Below are positions 21,189 through 28,216 of a stretch of DNA of 28,216 bases, piece by piece (within the stretch, counting starts at the first letter, position 1; every line of letters starts with the position of its first letter). Position numbers and translations under genes: made by a program. This DNA is from a virus. Where the stretch lies: the IMG/VR virus record IMGVR_UViG_3300043425_000229, positions 1 through 28,216 of that record; one strand, written 5' to 3'. Below the pieces are notes generated by a model. It was not told where the DNA came from. It worked only from the letters and a program-made list of their open reading frames with translations, and made no database searches.

Positions 21189-24100
21189 TGGACGACTACT
21201 ATATCCCCGGCTATACTAACTATCTGTACTCGAACGAGCCTTACTATGGCGCGTACGACTACGGCATGTCGGGATACTACGATCCGGTAGGTGCATCGCC
21301 GACCGAGCCGACGTACTATCCCGAGCCGACGTACTATCCCGAGCCGACGTACTATCCCGAGCCGACGTACTATCCCGAGCCGACGTACTACTCTGAGCCT
21401 GTATACCCAGCGCCTACAAGCCCTCCGCCTACAAGCCCTCCGCCTGCAAGCCCTCCGCTTGCAAGCCCCCCGCCTGCAAGCCCCCCGCCTGTATACTATG
21501 AGCCTGCGAGCCCTCCTCCAACTGAGTACTCAGATCTTGCGTATTCGGCGGCGCAGGCTGAAGCGCAGCGGGTAGCAGCAGCACAGGCTCAAGCCCAGCG
21601 TGTCGCAGCAGCACAGGCTGAAGCGCAGCGGGTAGCAGCAGCACAGGCTCAAGCACAGGCAGAGGCCCAAGCACAGGCAGAAGCCCAACGGATAGCGGCA
21701 GCACAGGCCCAAGCACAGGCCCAAGCTGAGGCTCAACGGGTGGCAGCAGCACAGGCCGAGGCCCAACGGGTAGCGGCAGCACAGGCAGAGGCCCAACGGG
21801 TAGCAGCGCAACAAGCTGAGGCCCAACGCATAGCAGCGCAACAGGCTCAAGCACAGGCCGAGGCCCAACGGGTGGCGGCAGCACAGGCCGAGGCCCAACG
21901 GATGGCAGCGCAACAGGCTGAGGCCCAGCGGATAGCGGCAGAGCAAGCTCAGGCGGCGCAGGCTGAAGCCCAGCGGATCGCGCAGGCCGAGGCCCAACGC
22001 ATAGCGGCGCAACAGGCTGAGGCCCAGCGGATAGCGGCAGCACAGGCAGAGGCCCAACGGGTAGCGGCAGAGCAAGCTCAGGCGGCGCGGGCTGAAGCCC
22101 AGCGGATGGCCGCGCAACAGGCTGAGGCTCAACGGGTGGCAGCAGCACAGGCCGAGGCTCAGCGGATAGCAGCGGAACAGGCTCAGGCGGCCTATACACC
22201 GCCGGTCGAGTATACATCCCCGCTTGATTACGGCACGTCCGACTACTCAGAGCCGGTGTACACGCCCCCGGCCGACTACTCGGAGCCTACGCCCATCTAT
22301 CCAGAGCCGGCGTACACACCGCCTGTCGAATATTACCCCGAGCCGACTTACTCGGAGCCTGTCTACTCGCCCCCTGCGTACGCAGAGCCGGCGTACACAC
22401 CTCCGGTCGAGTACACCCCGCCTGCGTATGTGCCGCCGGTCGAGTACTTCCCTGAGCCGGCGTACACGCCTCCGGTCGAGTACACGTCCCCGCTCGACTA
22501 CGGTGCGTCCGATTACTCGGCTCCGGTCGATTACTCGACACCCGTCACCTATCCCGAGCAAGTCGGTGCGCCTGTCAGCGCCGAGCCGGTATACACCCCG
22601 CCGACTGACTATTCGTCGCTGGTGAATTACACGCCTCCCGCCGAGTATCCGACACCCGTCACCTATGCCGAACAGACAGGTGCGCCGGTTGCGGTCGAGC
22701 CTGATTACTCGACACCCGCCACCTATGCGGAGCAGACAGGTGCGCCGGTGGCGGCTGAGCCGTACTACTCGCCCCCTGCCGCTGTTGAGCAGGCGGGCCC
22801 GCTGAGCTACGCCGAGCAGACAGGCATGCCCACCGACGTCGGACCGGACTACTCCTCGCTCGTCAACTACCCCGAACAAGTTGGAGCGCCCGCCGCTGTG
22901 GAACCCGTCACCTATGCAGAGCAGACAGGCACGCCGGTTGCCGCAGAGCCGGTTGCCGCAGAGCCTTACGCTTCGCCCCTCGAACAGGCTACGCAAACGC
23001 CACCGCCGTTGACATACGAGGAGCGGGAAGCGCGCAGGATCGCGGCGAACACCCCGCCAGAAGGCACCTTCATCACCGCCCCGTTGAGCAACACAGGGGA
23101 AGCCACTGGTTTTGGCGACCGAGGGCAGACCAACGCATTCCAGTATTGGGGCGGCCCCATCCGCGTCACAGACCGCAATGGCAAAGTCCTGTTCAGCGGT
23201 GAGGGACCGGAGGCTGCCGTAGAGGCTGTGAAGTTCGCACAGAACCTGAGCGACACCAAGGGCGCGAACGCCGCGTGGGATATCCAACAGGGCGAACGGA
23301 CGATCAACCCAGACGGCTCCGTAGGGGAGATGCGCTGGATCTCAGGCCCGTCCGACGCCAAAGACGGCAGGGGCATCATCGGCGACATCGGGGGCTTCTT
23401 GATACCGGCTATGGTGGCACTCGCCACCGGGGGCCTCAGCATACCCGCGCAGATCGCGGCAGCCTCAGCAGCGGGCGCGGCCGGTAACGCCTTCGCAGAT
23501 AAAGATCCGCTCAAGGGCGCGGTCATGAGTGCCCTGACGAGTGCAGGCGGCACGGTTCTCGGCCCGGCTATCGGCGAGGCTGCAGACCTCGGCGCGAAGA
23601 CGGCTGGCGCGATCGGCACCGGCCTCGGCGCGACTGCAGGCGGTCTCGCCACCGGCCAGTCTCTCGAAAACGCTCTGCTTGGCGGTTTGGCTTCAGGCGC
23701 TTCTTCCTACTTTTTACCCGGTGTCGCAGAGGAGTTGGGCCTCACAGCGCCCAGCGCCCCGTCCTCCTCGACGGGCGGTGGCTCTGGCACTTTCGATGGC
23801 AGCACCATAACTGTCGCGGCTACCCCTCCCGTAAGCGCCCCAGTATCGATCAGCGATGGCGGCGGCTCTGCACCGAGGGGGGATACCGGCCAAGACACCC
23901 TCAACGATATCGTCGTATCAGCTACGCCCCCAGTGTCGACCTACGTACCAATTCCGGGGCTTGAAGCCGCCGACATGCTGGGCCTTACTGGGGCGGAATT
24001 GCCTCTTCAGCCCGCGCCTGAAACGCCGCCCGAAGAGCGGGATATCGTCGTATCTGGTACGCCTACGGTGTCGACGCCAGTAGCGCTGCCCCCGAGCAGC

Positions 24101-25249
24101 CCACCAAGCGGGCCGCTCAGCTCTGACATTGTGGTCAACGCGCCGGAGACGACATATCCCGAAGAGCAGGTGCCGGTAGCACTGCCCCCGAGCGGGCCGC
24201 CGAGTGGCCCGCTCAGCTCTGACATTGTGGTCAATGCGCCGGAGACGACGTACCCCGAACAGCAGGTGCCGGTAACGCTGCCTCCTGTGGTGGCAGAACT
24301 GCTCGGCACTCCTGATATCGTGGTCAATGCACCGGAGACGACATATCCCGAAGAGCAGGTGCCGGTAACGCTCCCGCCGAGCGGGCCGCTCAGCTCTGAC
24401 ATTGTGGTCAACGCGCCGGAGACGACATACCCCGAGCAGCAGCCCAGCGCGCCGGTAGCCCTACCTCCGTCAGGCGGTCTACCTCCTGTTGATTACGAGC
24501 AGGGTATTGATGTCATTGCGCCAAAGGTTATCCAACCCGAGCCGCCTGCCATACCTCCGGTGCCCCTCGCGCTCCCCGGCGTGCAGACGACGCCTGTCTC
24601 ACAGCCCGACCTGCTCAAGGACGTCAAGCCCGAGGTTGCGCCCGAGAGGAACAGACTGCAGGACATCATCGACTACCTGCGCCTCGCAGGCCTCGCCACC
24701 AGCACGCTGGGGGCGCTGTTCGAGGGTGGCGGCGGTGGCGGCGGCAGCAAGTTCCGCGTGCCGGTACGCTCGAGCCCGTTCAGCTCAGTCTTCTCGGCGA
24801 AGCTCCCGCCACCCAATCTGCCGGGCGGTGTCGGTGGTGGCGGCACAGGCGCACGCACTGCGTCCGACCTCGCTGTGCAGGGCCTGCGCGACCCGATGGA
24901 CTATTACCGCTATGGCTACGGCCCCGAGCAGAGCTTCTTCAACTACGTGCCGCAGGGTGCGCCGAACCGGAGCCGAGCCTACACCGGATACGCCCGAGGC
25001 GGCTTCGCCGTCGAGGGGCCGGGCGACGGCCGCGACGATAAAATTCCGGCGCTGCTTTCCGACGGCGAATATGTTATAGACGCCGAAACGGTCGCGCTCT
25101 TGGGCAACGGATCGAACAAGGCGGGGGCGAAGATGCTCGACAAGTTCCGCGTGAACGTAAGGAAACAAAAGGGCCAGAAGCTGGCGCGAGGCGAATTTAG
25201 CGCCAAGGCGAAGCGGCCCGAACACTATATGGCCGGAGGGCGAACATAA
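21188..25249 (+). CDS. 1353-residue repeat-rich virion/ejection-type protein (Pro/Tyr, TolA-like helix, TonB-box-like repeats)
   Basis: Region order: Tyr/Pro/Glu repeats (1-115); an Ala/Gln/Glu/Arg helical repeat of period 10 (122-334); a second Pro/Tyr/Glu region (335-610); a globular part with [20 protein letters not shown]; a Gly/Ala-rich region with possible membrane helices (728-853); DIVV-Pro repeats (870-1110); a Gly run; and a C-terminal domain (1270-1325) with [20 protein letters not shown] and [17 protein letters not shown]. The last block is a domain I recall at the end of phage proteins near tail-internal genes. The gene is between hub and internal-protein genes, so ejection with DNA is plausible. 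ATG at 21188 overlaps the previous stop; TTG at 21185 is a less likely start. Functions of the regions are inferred. Confidence 0.6.
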   Translation: MDDYYIPGYTNYLYSNEPYYGAYDYGMSGYYDPVGASPTEPTYYPEPTYYPEPTYYPEPTYYPEPTYYSEPVYPAPTSPPPTSPPPASPPLASPPPASPPPVYYEPASPPPTEYSDLAYSAAQAEAQRVAAAQAQAQRVAAAQAEAQRVAAAQAQAQAEAQAQAEAQRIAAAQAQAQAQAEAQRVAAAQAEAQRVAAAQAEAQRVAAQQAEAQRIAAQQAQAQAEAQRVAAAQAEAQRMAAQQAEAQRIAAEQAQAAQAEAQRIAQAEAQRIAAQQAEAQRIAAAQAEAQRVAAEQAQAARAEAQRMAAQQAEAQRVAAAQAEAQRIAAEQAQAAYTPPVEYTSPLDYGTSDYSEPVYTPPADYSEPTPIYPEPAYTPPVEYYPEPTYSEPVYSPPAYAEPAYTPPVEYTPPAYVPPVEYFPEPAYTPPVEYTSPLDYGASDYSAPVDYSTPVTYPEQVGAPVSAEPVYTPPTDYSSLVNYTPPAEYPTPVTYAEQTGAPVAVEPDYSTPATYAEQTGAPVAAEPYYSPPAAVEQAGPLSYAEQTGMPTDVGPDYSSLVNYPEQVGAPAAVEPVTYAEQTGTPVAAEPVAAEPYASPLEQATQTPPPLTYEEREARRIAANTPPEGTFITAPLSNTGEATGFGDRGQTNAFQYWGGPIRVTDRNGKVLFSGEGPEAAVEAVKFAQNLSDTKGANAAWDIQQGERTINPDGSVGEMRWISGPSDAKDGRGIIGDIGGFLIPAMVALATGGLSIPAQIAAASAAGAAGNAFADKDPLKGAVMSALTSAGGTVLGPAIGEAADLGAKTAGAIGTGLGATAGGLATGQSLENALLGGLASGASSYFLPGVAEELGLTAPSAPSSSTGGGSGTFDGSTITVAATPPVSAPVSISDGGGSAPRGDTGQDTLNDIVVSATPPVSTYVPIPGLEAADMLGLTGAELPLQPAPETPPEERDIVVSGTPTVSTPVALPPSSPPSGPLSSDIVVNAPETTYPEEQVPVALPPSGPPSGPLSSDIVVNAPETTYPEQQVPVTLPPVVAELLGTPDIVVNAPETTYPEEQVPVTLPPSGPLSSDIVVNAPETTYPEQQPSAPVALPPSGGLPPVDYEQGIDVIAPKVIQPEPPAIPPVPLALPGVQTTPVSQPDLLKDVKPEVAPERNRLQDIIDYLRLAGLATSTLGALFEGGGGGGGSKFRVPVRSSPFSSVFSAKLPPPNLPGGVGGGGTGARTASDLAVQGLRDPMDYYRYGYGPEQSFFNYVPQGAPNRSRAYTGYARGGFAVEGPGDGRDDKIPALLSDGEYVIDAETVALLGNGSNKAGAKMLDKFRVNVRKQKGQKLARGEFSAKAKRPEHYMAGGRT
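21305..21394 (+). repeat. 18-bp tandem repeat, five units (EPTYYP)
   Basis: Four perfect units GAGCCGACGTACTATCCC start at 21305, 21323, 21341 and 21359, and a near-perfect fifth (ending TACTCT) starts at 21377. The near identity at DNA level means very recent expansion. It is in frame in the large repeat gene. Confidence 0.95.
21404..21495 (+). repeat. 15-bp Pro/Ser tandem repeat
   Basis: Units of the form AGCCCTCCGCCTRCA (Ser-Pro-Pro-Pro-Thr/Ala) recur five to six times with single-base changes. Together with the 18-bp repeat it makes the N-terminal region likely to vary in length between relatives. Confidence 0.85.
21551..22190 (+). repeat. About 18 in-frame repeats of 30 bp ([10 protein letters not shown] helix)
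   Basis: The 10-residue unit AQAEAQR[V/I]AA recurs throughout, with some units lengthened by AQAQ insertions. Constant Arg and Glu positions suggest a single long charged helix, similar in composition to TolA domain II and to phage tail-needle-type helices. The DNA copies differ mainly at third positions. Confidence 0.9.
23906..24470 (+). repeat. Six DIVV-containing repeats, four of them close copies
   Basis: DIVV starts at nucleotides 23906, 24041, 24125, 24221, 24314 and 24398 (residues 907, 952, 980, 1012, 1043, 1071). The last four share [13 protein letters not shown] followed by EQ or QQ and VPV-Ala/Thr-LPP at DNA and protein level, spaced 84-96 bases. The first two are divergent ([12 protein letters not shown] and [12 protein letters not shown]). 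Confidence 0.9.
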
Positions 25250-26859
25250 TGGCGCTGAGTGATTTCTTGAACAACGGGGAGCTGCCGGCTGGCTCGACCT
25301 ACACGTCGAAAGTCAGCGAGACGGTGCTGCCCGATTGGTACACCAACTACGCGATGCAGCTGCTTTCCAATCAGCAGGCGCTGAGCGCGAACCCGCTGCA
25401 GCTGTATCAAGGCCCACGCGTCGCCGAGTTCTCGCCCACGCAGCAGCAGGCCTTCGGCATGACCGGTCAGGCCGCCACGGCCTACCAGCCTGCCCTGACG
25501 CAGGCCACACAGGCCACGCAGGGTGCCATGGCCGCGCCGGGCGCTCTGGCGACTGCCCAGCCCTTCATCGGGCAGGCTACGGCCCTGAACCCGATCGCCG
25601 AGGCGGCGACTGACTTCGGCACGGCCCGAGGCCTCACAGGGCAGGCCGCGCAGGCGACGCAGGGGGCCATGGCCGCTCCCGGCGCTCTGGCGGCCGCACA
25701 GCCCTACATCGGGCAGGCGTTGGGCCTCGACCCGACTGCAAGGGCCGAGGCCGACTTCGGCACGGCTCGCAGCCTTGCAGGGCAGGCCGCAGGCGCGAAC
25801 ATCTCTGGCGCAGCTGAACCCTATTTGGCGCAGGCAGGCCAGACCAGTGTCGCCAACATCGGCCAGTACATGAACCCCTACACCGACGCGGTCGTCAACC
25901 GCATCGGCGAGCTGGGTGCGCGCAACCTGTCCGAGAATATCATGCCCGGCATCGAGGGCCGCTACATCGCCGCAGGGCAGCTAGGCTTCGGCGGCCGTCA
26001 GCCGGGGGCGGGCACGCCGTCGGGAATGATGACCGACACCGCCCGCGCAGTCCGCGACGTCAGCAGCGACATCCTCGGCAAGCAGAGCGAGGCCCTGCGG
26101 GCTGGCTACGGCGAGGCTGCCGCCCTTGCTGGCACCGACCTGTCGCGCATGGGCCAGTTGGCCAGCACGGCGGGCAACGTCGCCGAGGCACAACAGCGGA
26201 ACACGCTGAGTGCCGCGCAGCAGCTGCAGGGCCTCGGCACTGCGGGCGCGAACCTCACGCAAGAGCAGCAGCGCATGCTGGCCCAGATCGGCCAGACTGC
26301 AGGCGGCTTCGCCGGTCAGGACATCGCGCGCAACCTCACAGGGGCGCAGCAGCTCGGCAGTCTCGCCGAGACGGCGCGCGGCCTCGGCACGGCAGGCGCA
26401 GGCCTCACACAAGAGCAGCAGCGCCTCCTCGCCAGCATTGGCCAGACCGCCGGCGGCTTTGCCGGTCAGGACATCACGCGCAACCTCGCTGGGGCGCAGC
26501 AGCTGGCAGGCATGGGCGAGACGGCGCAGCAACTCGGCCTCACTGGCGCAGGCGCTCTGCAGCAAGTCGGCGGCATGCAGCAGGGTCAGGCGCAGAAGAA
26601 CCTCGACCTCGCATATGGCGACTTCCTGCGTCAGCAGGGCTACCCGCAGGAGCAGATCAACGCGATGCTCCAGACCTTCGGCGGCGTCAAGGCAGGTGTA
26701 CCCACAGCCACCAAGGACGAGGGCATCGTGCCGCTGGGGTACCAGCAGACCTACAAACCCAGCACCGCAGAGACGGTCGGCGGCGCGCTAACGGGCATCG
26801 CTGGCATCCTTGGCCAAGCTCAGGCCGGCACTGCCCTCGGCAAGCTACTCGGAGTTTAA
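25249..26859 (+). CDS. Internal-virion/ejection-type protein
   Basis: The 536-residue product starts on the previous stop (TAATG), with GGAGG upstream. It begins ALSDFLNNGELPAGSTYTSK and has LPDWYTNYAMQLLSNQQALS. The middle and end are Ala/Gln/Gly-rich helices with low charge. Two internal duplications occur (units of 47 and 50 residues). Near the end, NLDLAYGDFLRQQGYPQEQI and NAMLQTFGGV are a pattern seen in internal or ejection proteins of other phages. There is no signal peptide; a weak hydrophobic C-terminus (TVGGALTGIAGILGQAQAG) might contact membrane. Position in a series of long helical genes at the end of the structural module supports an internal core protein. The role is inferred. 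Confidence 0.6.
   Translation: MALSDFLNNGELPAGSTYTSKVSETVLPDWYTNYAMQLLSNQQALSANPLQLYQGPRVAEFSPTQQQAFGMTGQAATAYQPALTQATQATQGAMAAPGALATAQPFIGQATALNPIAEAATDFGTARGLTGQAAQATQGAMAAPGALAAAQPYIGQALGLDPTARAEADFGTARSLAGQAAGANISGAAEPYLAQAGQTSVANIGQYMNPYTDAVVNRIGELGARNLSENIMPGIEGRYIAAGQLGFGGRQPGAGTPSGMMTDTARAVRDVSSDILGKQSEALRAGYGEAAALAGTDLSRMGQLASTAGNVAEAQQRNTLSAAQQLQGLGTAGANLTQEQQRMLAQIGQTAGGFAGQDIARNLTGAQQLGSLAETARGLGTAGAGLTQEQQRLLASIGQTAGGFAGQDITRNLAGAQQLAGMGETAQQLGLTGAGALQQVGGMQQGQAQKNLDLAYGDFLRQQGYPQEQINAMLQTFGGVKAGVPTATKDEGIVPLGYQQTYKPSTAETVGGALTGIAGILGQAQAGTALGKLLGV
25510..25791 (+). repeat. Two in-frame copies of a 141-bp unit
   Basis: The unit ATQGAMAAPGALA[T/A]AQPFIGQA with a tail ending DFGTARGLTGQ occurs at 25510-25650 and again from 25651. 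The copies are clearly related at DNA and protein level, with the second more changed in its middle (GLDPTARAE). Exact unit edges are approximate. Confidence 0.75.
26233..26532 (+). repeat. Two in-frame copies of a 150-bp unit
   Basis: LGTAGANLTQEQQRMLAQIG and the following GQTAGGFAGQDI-x-RNL block occur at 26233-26382 and again at 26383-26532, exactly 50 codons apart; a third, short beginning (LGLTGAG) follows. Both copies retain QTAGGFAGQDI. The duplication is recent enough to show clear DNA similarity. Confidence 0.85.
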
Positions 26860-26863
26860 GGCT

Positions 26864-27565
26864 ATGGACGAAGAAGAGACGATGGGCGAGGACGTCGGTG
26901 CCCTGAGCGCCATGGGTGGCATCGACTTTGCGCAACTAAAGTCGGATCCGATGGGCCTTATCCAGAGCGTATACGACCGCCAACTTGCGGCAGAGGCGGC
27001 GCGAGAAAAGACGCAACGAGAGTTATTCGAGCGTGGCGAGGAGAACATACGGGCGCGCAACGCCGGCATGTCGCAATCGGAAAAACTGTTCGCCATATCG
27101 CAGGCCCTCCTCGCGCCGCGCAAGTATCGCGGTATCGCCGGCACGATTGGCAAGCTGTCGGGGGCGTTCGGCGATATCGCAGAAGCTGACCGCAAAGCGC
27201 GCTTGGCCCGTGAAACCGAGCTGGAGCGCTTCCGCAATAGCTATCTGTCGGGCGTGGCTGATCGCGGCGTCACCAGTGCGAGGACGGCTGCCGAACTCGT
27301 GCGGGCCGGATCCGCTTTTGCGAGACCTGTCGCGGGTGTTGAGGTCAATGGTGAATTGCGCGACCCATATTCAAACGCGCCGATAAATCCGAACTTCAAC
27401 AACGTGTTCGACAGTCTGGAAGCCGAGAGAAACGCCTACGCGCAATTGGAGGGTGCTCCTACCGAGGCGAACTTGAAGGCTTTACTGGACTTCTACCCCC
27501 GCTATGCACCAAAAATACGGGCCGCCTTTCAGCGAGGATTGGCTAAACTCGGCAAAGGGAATTAA
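26864..27565 (+). CDS. Probable internal-virion protein, helical
   Basis: The 233-residue product starts DEEETMGEDVGALSAMGGID and has an acidic N-terminus, then a long charged helix with DRQLAAEAAREKTQRELFER. The block SQSEKLFAISQALLAPRKYR and GIAGTIGKLSGAFGDIAEAD follows, a pattern found in proteins that lie between ejection-protein genes of environmental podoviruses (from memory). The end is basic. The ATG is four bases after the previous stop, with GGAG nine bases upstream; an earlier in-frame ATG at 26810 would overlap the previous gene by 50 bases and has no better site. No catalytic motif was seen. Role is inferred from neighbours. Confidence 0.6.
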   Translation: MDEEETMGEDVGALSAMGGIDFAQLKSDPMGLIQSVYDRQLAAEAAREKTQRELFERGEENIRARNAGMSQSEKLFAISQALLAPRKYRGIAGTIGKLSGAFGDIAEADRKARLARETELERFRNSYLSGVADRGVTSARTAAELVRAGSAFARPVAGVEVNGELRDPYSNAPINPNFNNVFDSLEAERNAYAQLEGAPTEANLKALLDFYPRYAPKIRAAFQRGLAKLGKGN

Positions 27566-27569
27566 TTAG

Positions 27570-28216
27570 ATGCAAGCGACAATCAATCCTGCAGACTTTG
27601 GCGGCCCTAGAAAAACTTCTGAACAGCAGCAAAAAGCTCAGAAGAGTGACATCGACATCACGCGCGGCCAGCAGGATGTGGAGAAGACTGCGGCTACGCT
27701 GCCTTTCGCCGGACCGCAGGCCGAAGAGAACCTGCGCAAAGAGCGGCTTGATATCATGATCAAGGCCAAGACATATGGCGGTGATCTGCGCCAGCGTTTC
27801 GATGCGGACAACGACGTCAAAATATACCGCGAAGGCATGCGGTACTACACCACGGCGCTTTCCACGCCCCCAAACTCGGCGGGTGACCAAGACCTAGTTA
27901 CGCTGGCTGCGAAGGTACAGGATCCGACCGGCGCGGTCATGCAGGGCGACATCGACCGCTACAACACCATCCAAGTTGCCCTCGAACGGATACCCCAGCA
28001 GTTCCGAAACGAGTTCAATAAAAGCGGTAAGTTTAGCGATGGAACACGCCGAGCTATCCGCGAGTTTCTGAAAAACCGCGTCCTCGTACAGCGCGACGGC
28101 TATAATGACGTCCGCAAGAGCTATGAGGCGGACATCGCGGCCTTCAACGGAGAGGCTGCGGCTTTGGGCGTGCCGCCGCTTGACACCCAGATAATTCTGA
28201 AAACGCACCCCGCTGA
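27570..28216 (+). CDS. Long internal-virion-type protein, 3' end cut by window
   Basis: ATG at 27570 follows the previous stop by four bases, and the frame is open to the window edge (215 codons and two bases). The product starts MQATINPADFGGPRKTSEQQ and has DITRGQQDVEKTAATLPFAG. The rest is helical and charged, with YTTALSTPPNSAGDQDLVTL, AAKVQDPTGAVMQGDIDRYN and FSDGTRRAIREFLKNRV. Genes of this kind are at the start of long internal-core or DNA-ejection proteins in related phages, some with a lysozyme domain further on; the rest of the gene is not visible. The assignment rests on position and low-complexity helical composition. Confidence 0.6.
   Translation, partial: MQATINPADFGGPRKTSEQQQKAQKSDIDITRGQQDVEKTAATLPFAGPQAEENLRKERLDIMIKAKTYGGDLRQRFDADNDVKIYREGMRYYTTALSTPPNSAGDQDLVTLAAKVQDPTGAVMQGDIDRYNTIQVALERIPQQFRNEFNKSGKFSDGTRRAIREFLKNRVLVQRDGYNDVRKSYEADIAAFNGEAAALGVPPLDTQIILKTHPA

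Noticed and set aside
21305-22190. A possible CRISPR array
   Set aside because: Repeats are directly joined and in frame with a protein; no unique spacers are present.
22247-23287. Long minus-strand frames opposite the Pro-rich region
   Set aside because: They result from repeats such as GAGCCG/CGGCTC read backward and have no start signals.
1-28216. tRNA genes, insertion sequences, attachment sites or integrase
   Set aside because: None could be recognised on either strand. No cloverleaf with a CCA-type end or transposase motif was seen; a scan with a tRNA finder was not possible.

Overview
The window is a 28-kb piece of a GC-rich tailed-phage genome (or a prophage/metagenomic contig of one), covering the virion-structure and lysis half. 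Every supported gene is on the + strand. Genes are packed tightly, with many start/stop overlaps (ATGA, GTGA, TAATG, TGATG) and no tRNA, CRISPR or insertion sequence. A podovirus-like particle is the best fit: there are neck/adaptor-type proteins, a probable P22 gp10-like tail-hub protein, fibres and large internal (ejection-type) proteins, and no sheath, tape-measure or tail-tube gene. A Gram-negative host is inferred from the GH19 endolysin, a lipobox protein beside a membrane-anchored coiled-coil protein (spanin-like pair) and several holin-like proteins. Terminase, portal, integrase and replication genes are not in the window, so lifestyle cannot be decided.

Layout. 1-3608, head morphogenesis: the end of a small gene, a GroES-like co-chaperonin, a scaffold, a small conserved protein, a head decoration-like protein and the major capsid protein. 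3645-4306, an insertion-like unit: a 17-bp hairpin followed directly by an endonuclease VII-type nuclease with three zinc-finger-like repeats. 4376-9415, small virion proteins, two very basic small proteins, and candidate fibres, including a protein built from about twenty 23-residue repeats. 9511-10727, a neck protein with a probable inserted carbohydrate-binding-like domain, and a small Cys-pair protein. 10765-13456, a strong hairpin, a ferritin/Dps-like helical protein and a lysis cassette of seven overlapping or adjacent small genes around the GH19 endolysin. 13490-20958, a second neck adaptor, a 1502-residue fibre with a self-cleaving S74 chaperone, two small conserved proteins and the tail-hub protein. 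20955-28216, a Trp-repeat small protein and four probable internal/ejection proteins, the last cut by the window edge.

How it fits together. The co-chaperonin and scaffold would help the capsid protein fold and assemble. The two neck proteins and the hub protein would close the head and form the tail. The fibres would bind the host, and the large repeat-rich proteins at the end are placed where podoviruses encode proteins ejected with the DNA. The most unusual items are the hairpin that buries the ribosome-binding site of the endonuclease; the 1353-residue protein that combines Pro-rich, TolA-like Ala/Gln helical and repeated TonB-box-like DIVV segments; an EF-hand on a holin-like protein; and a phage GroES homologue.
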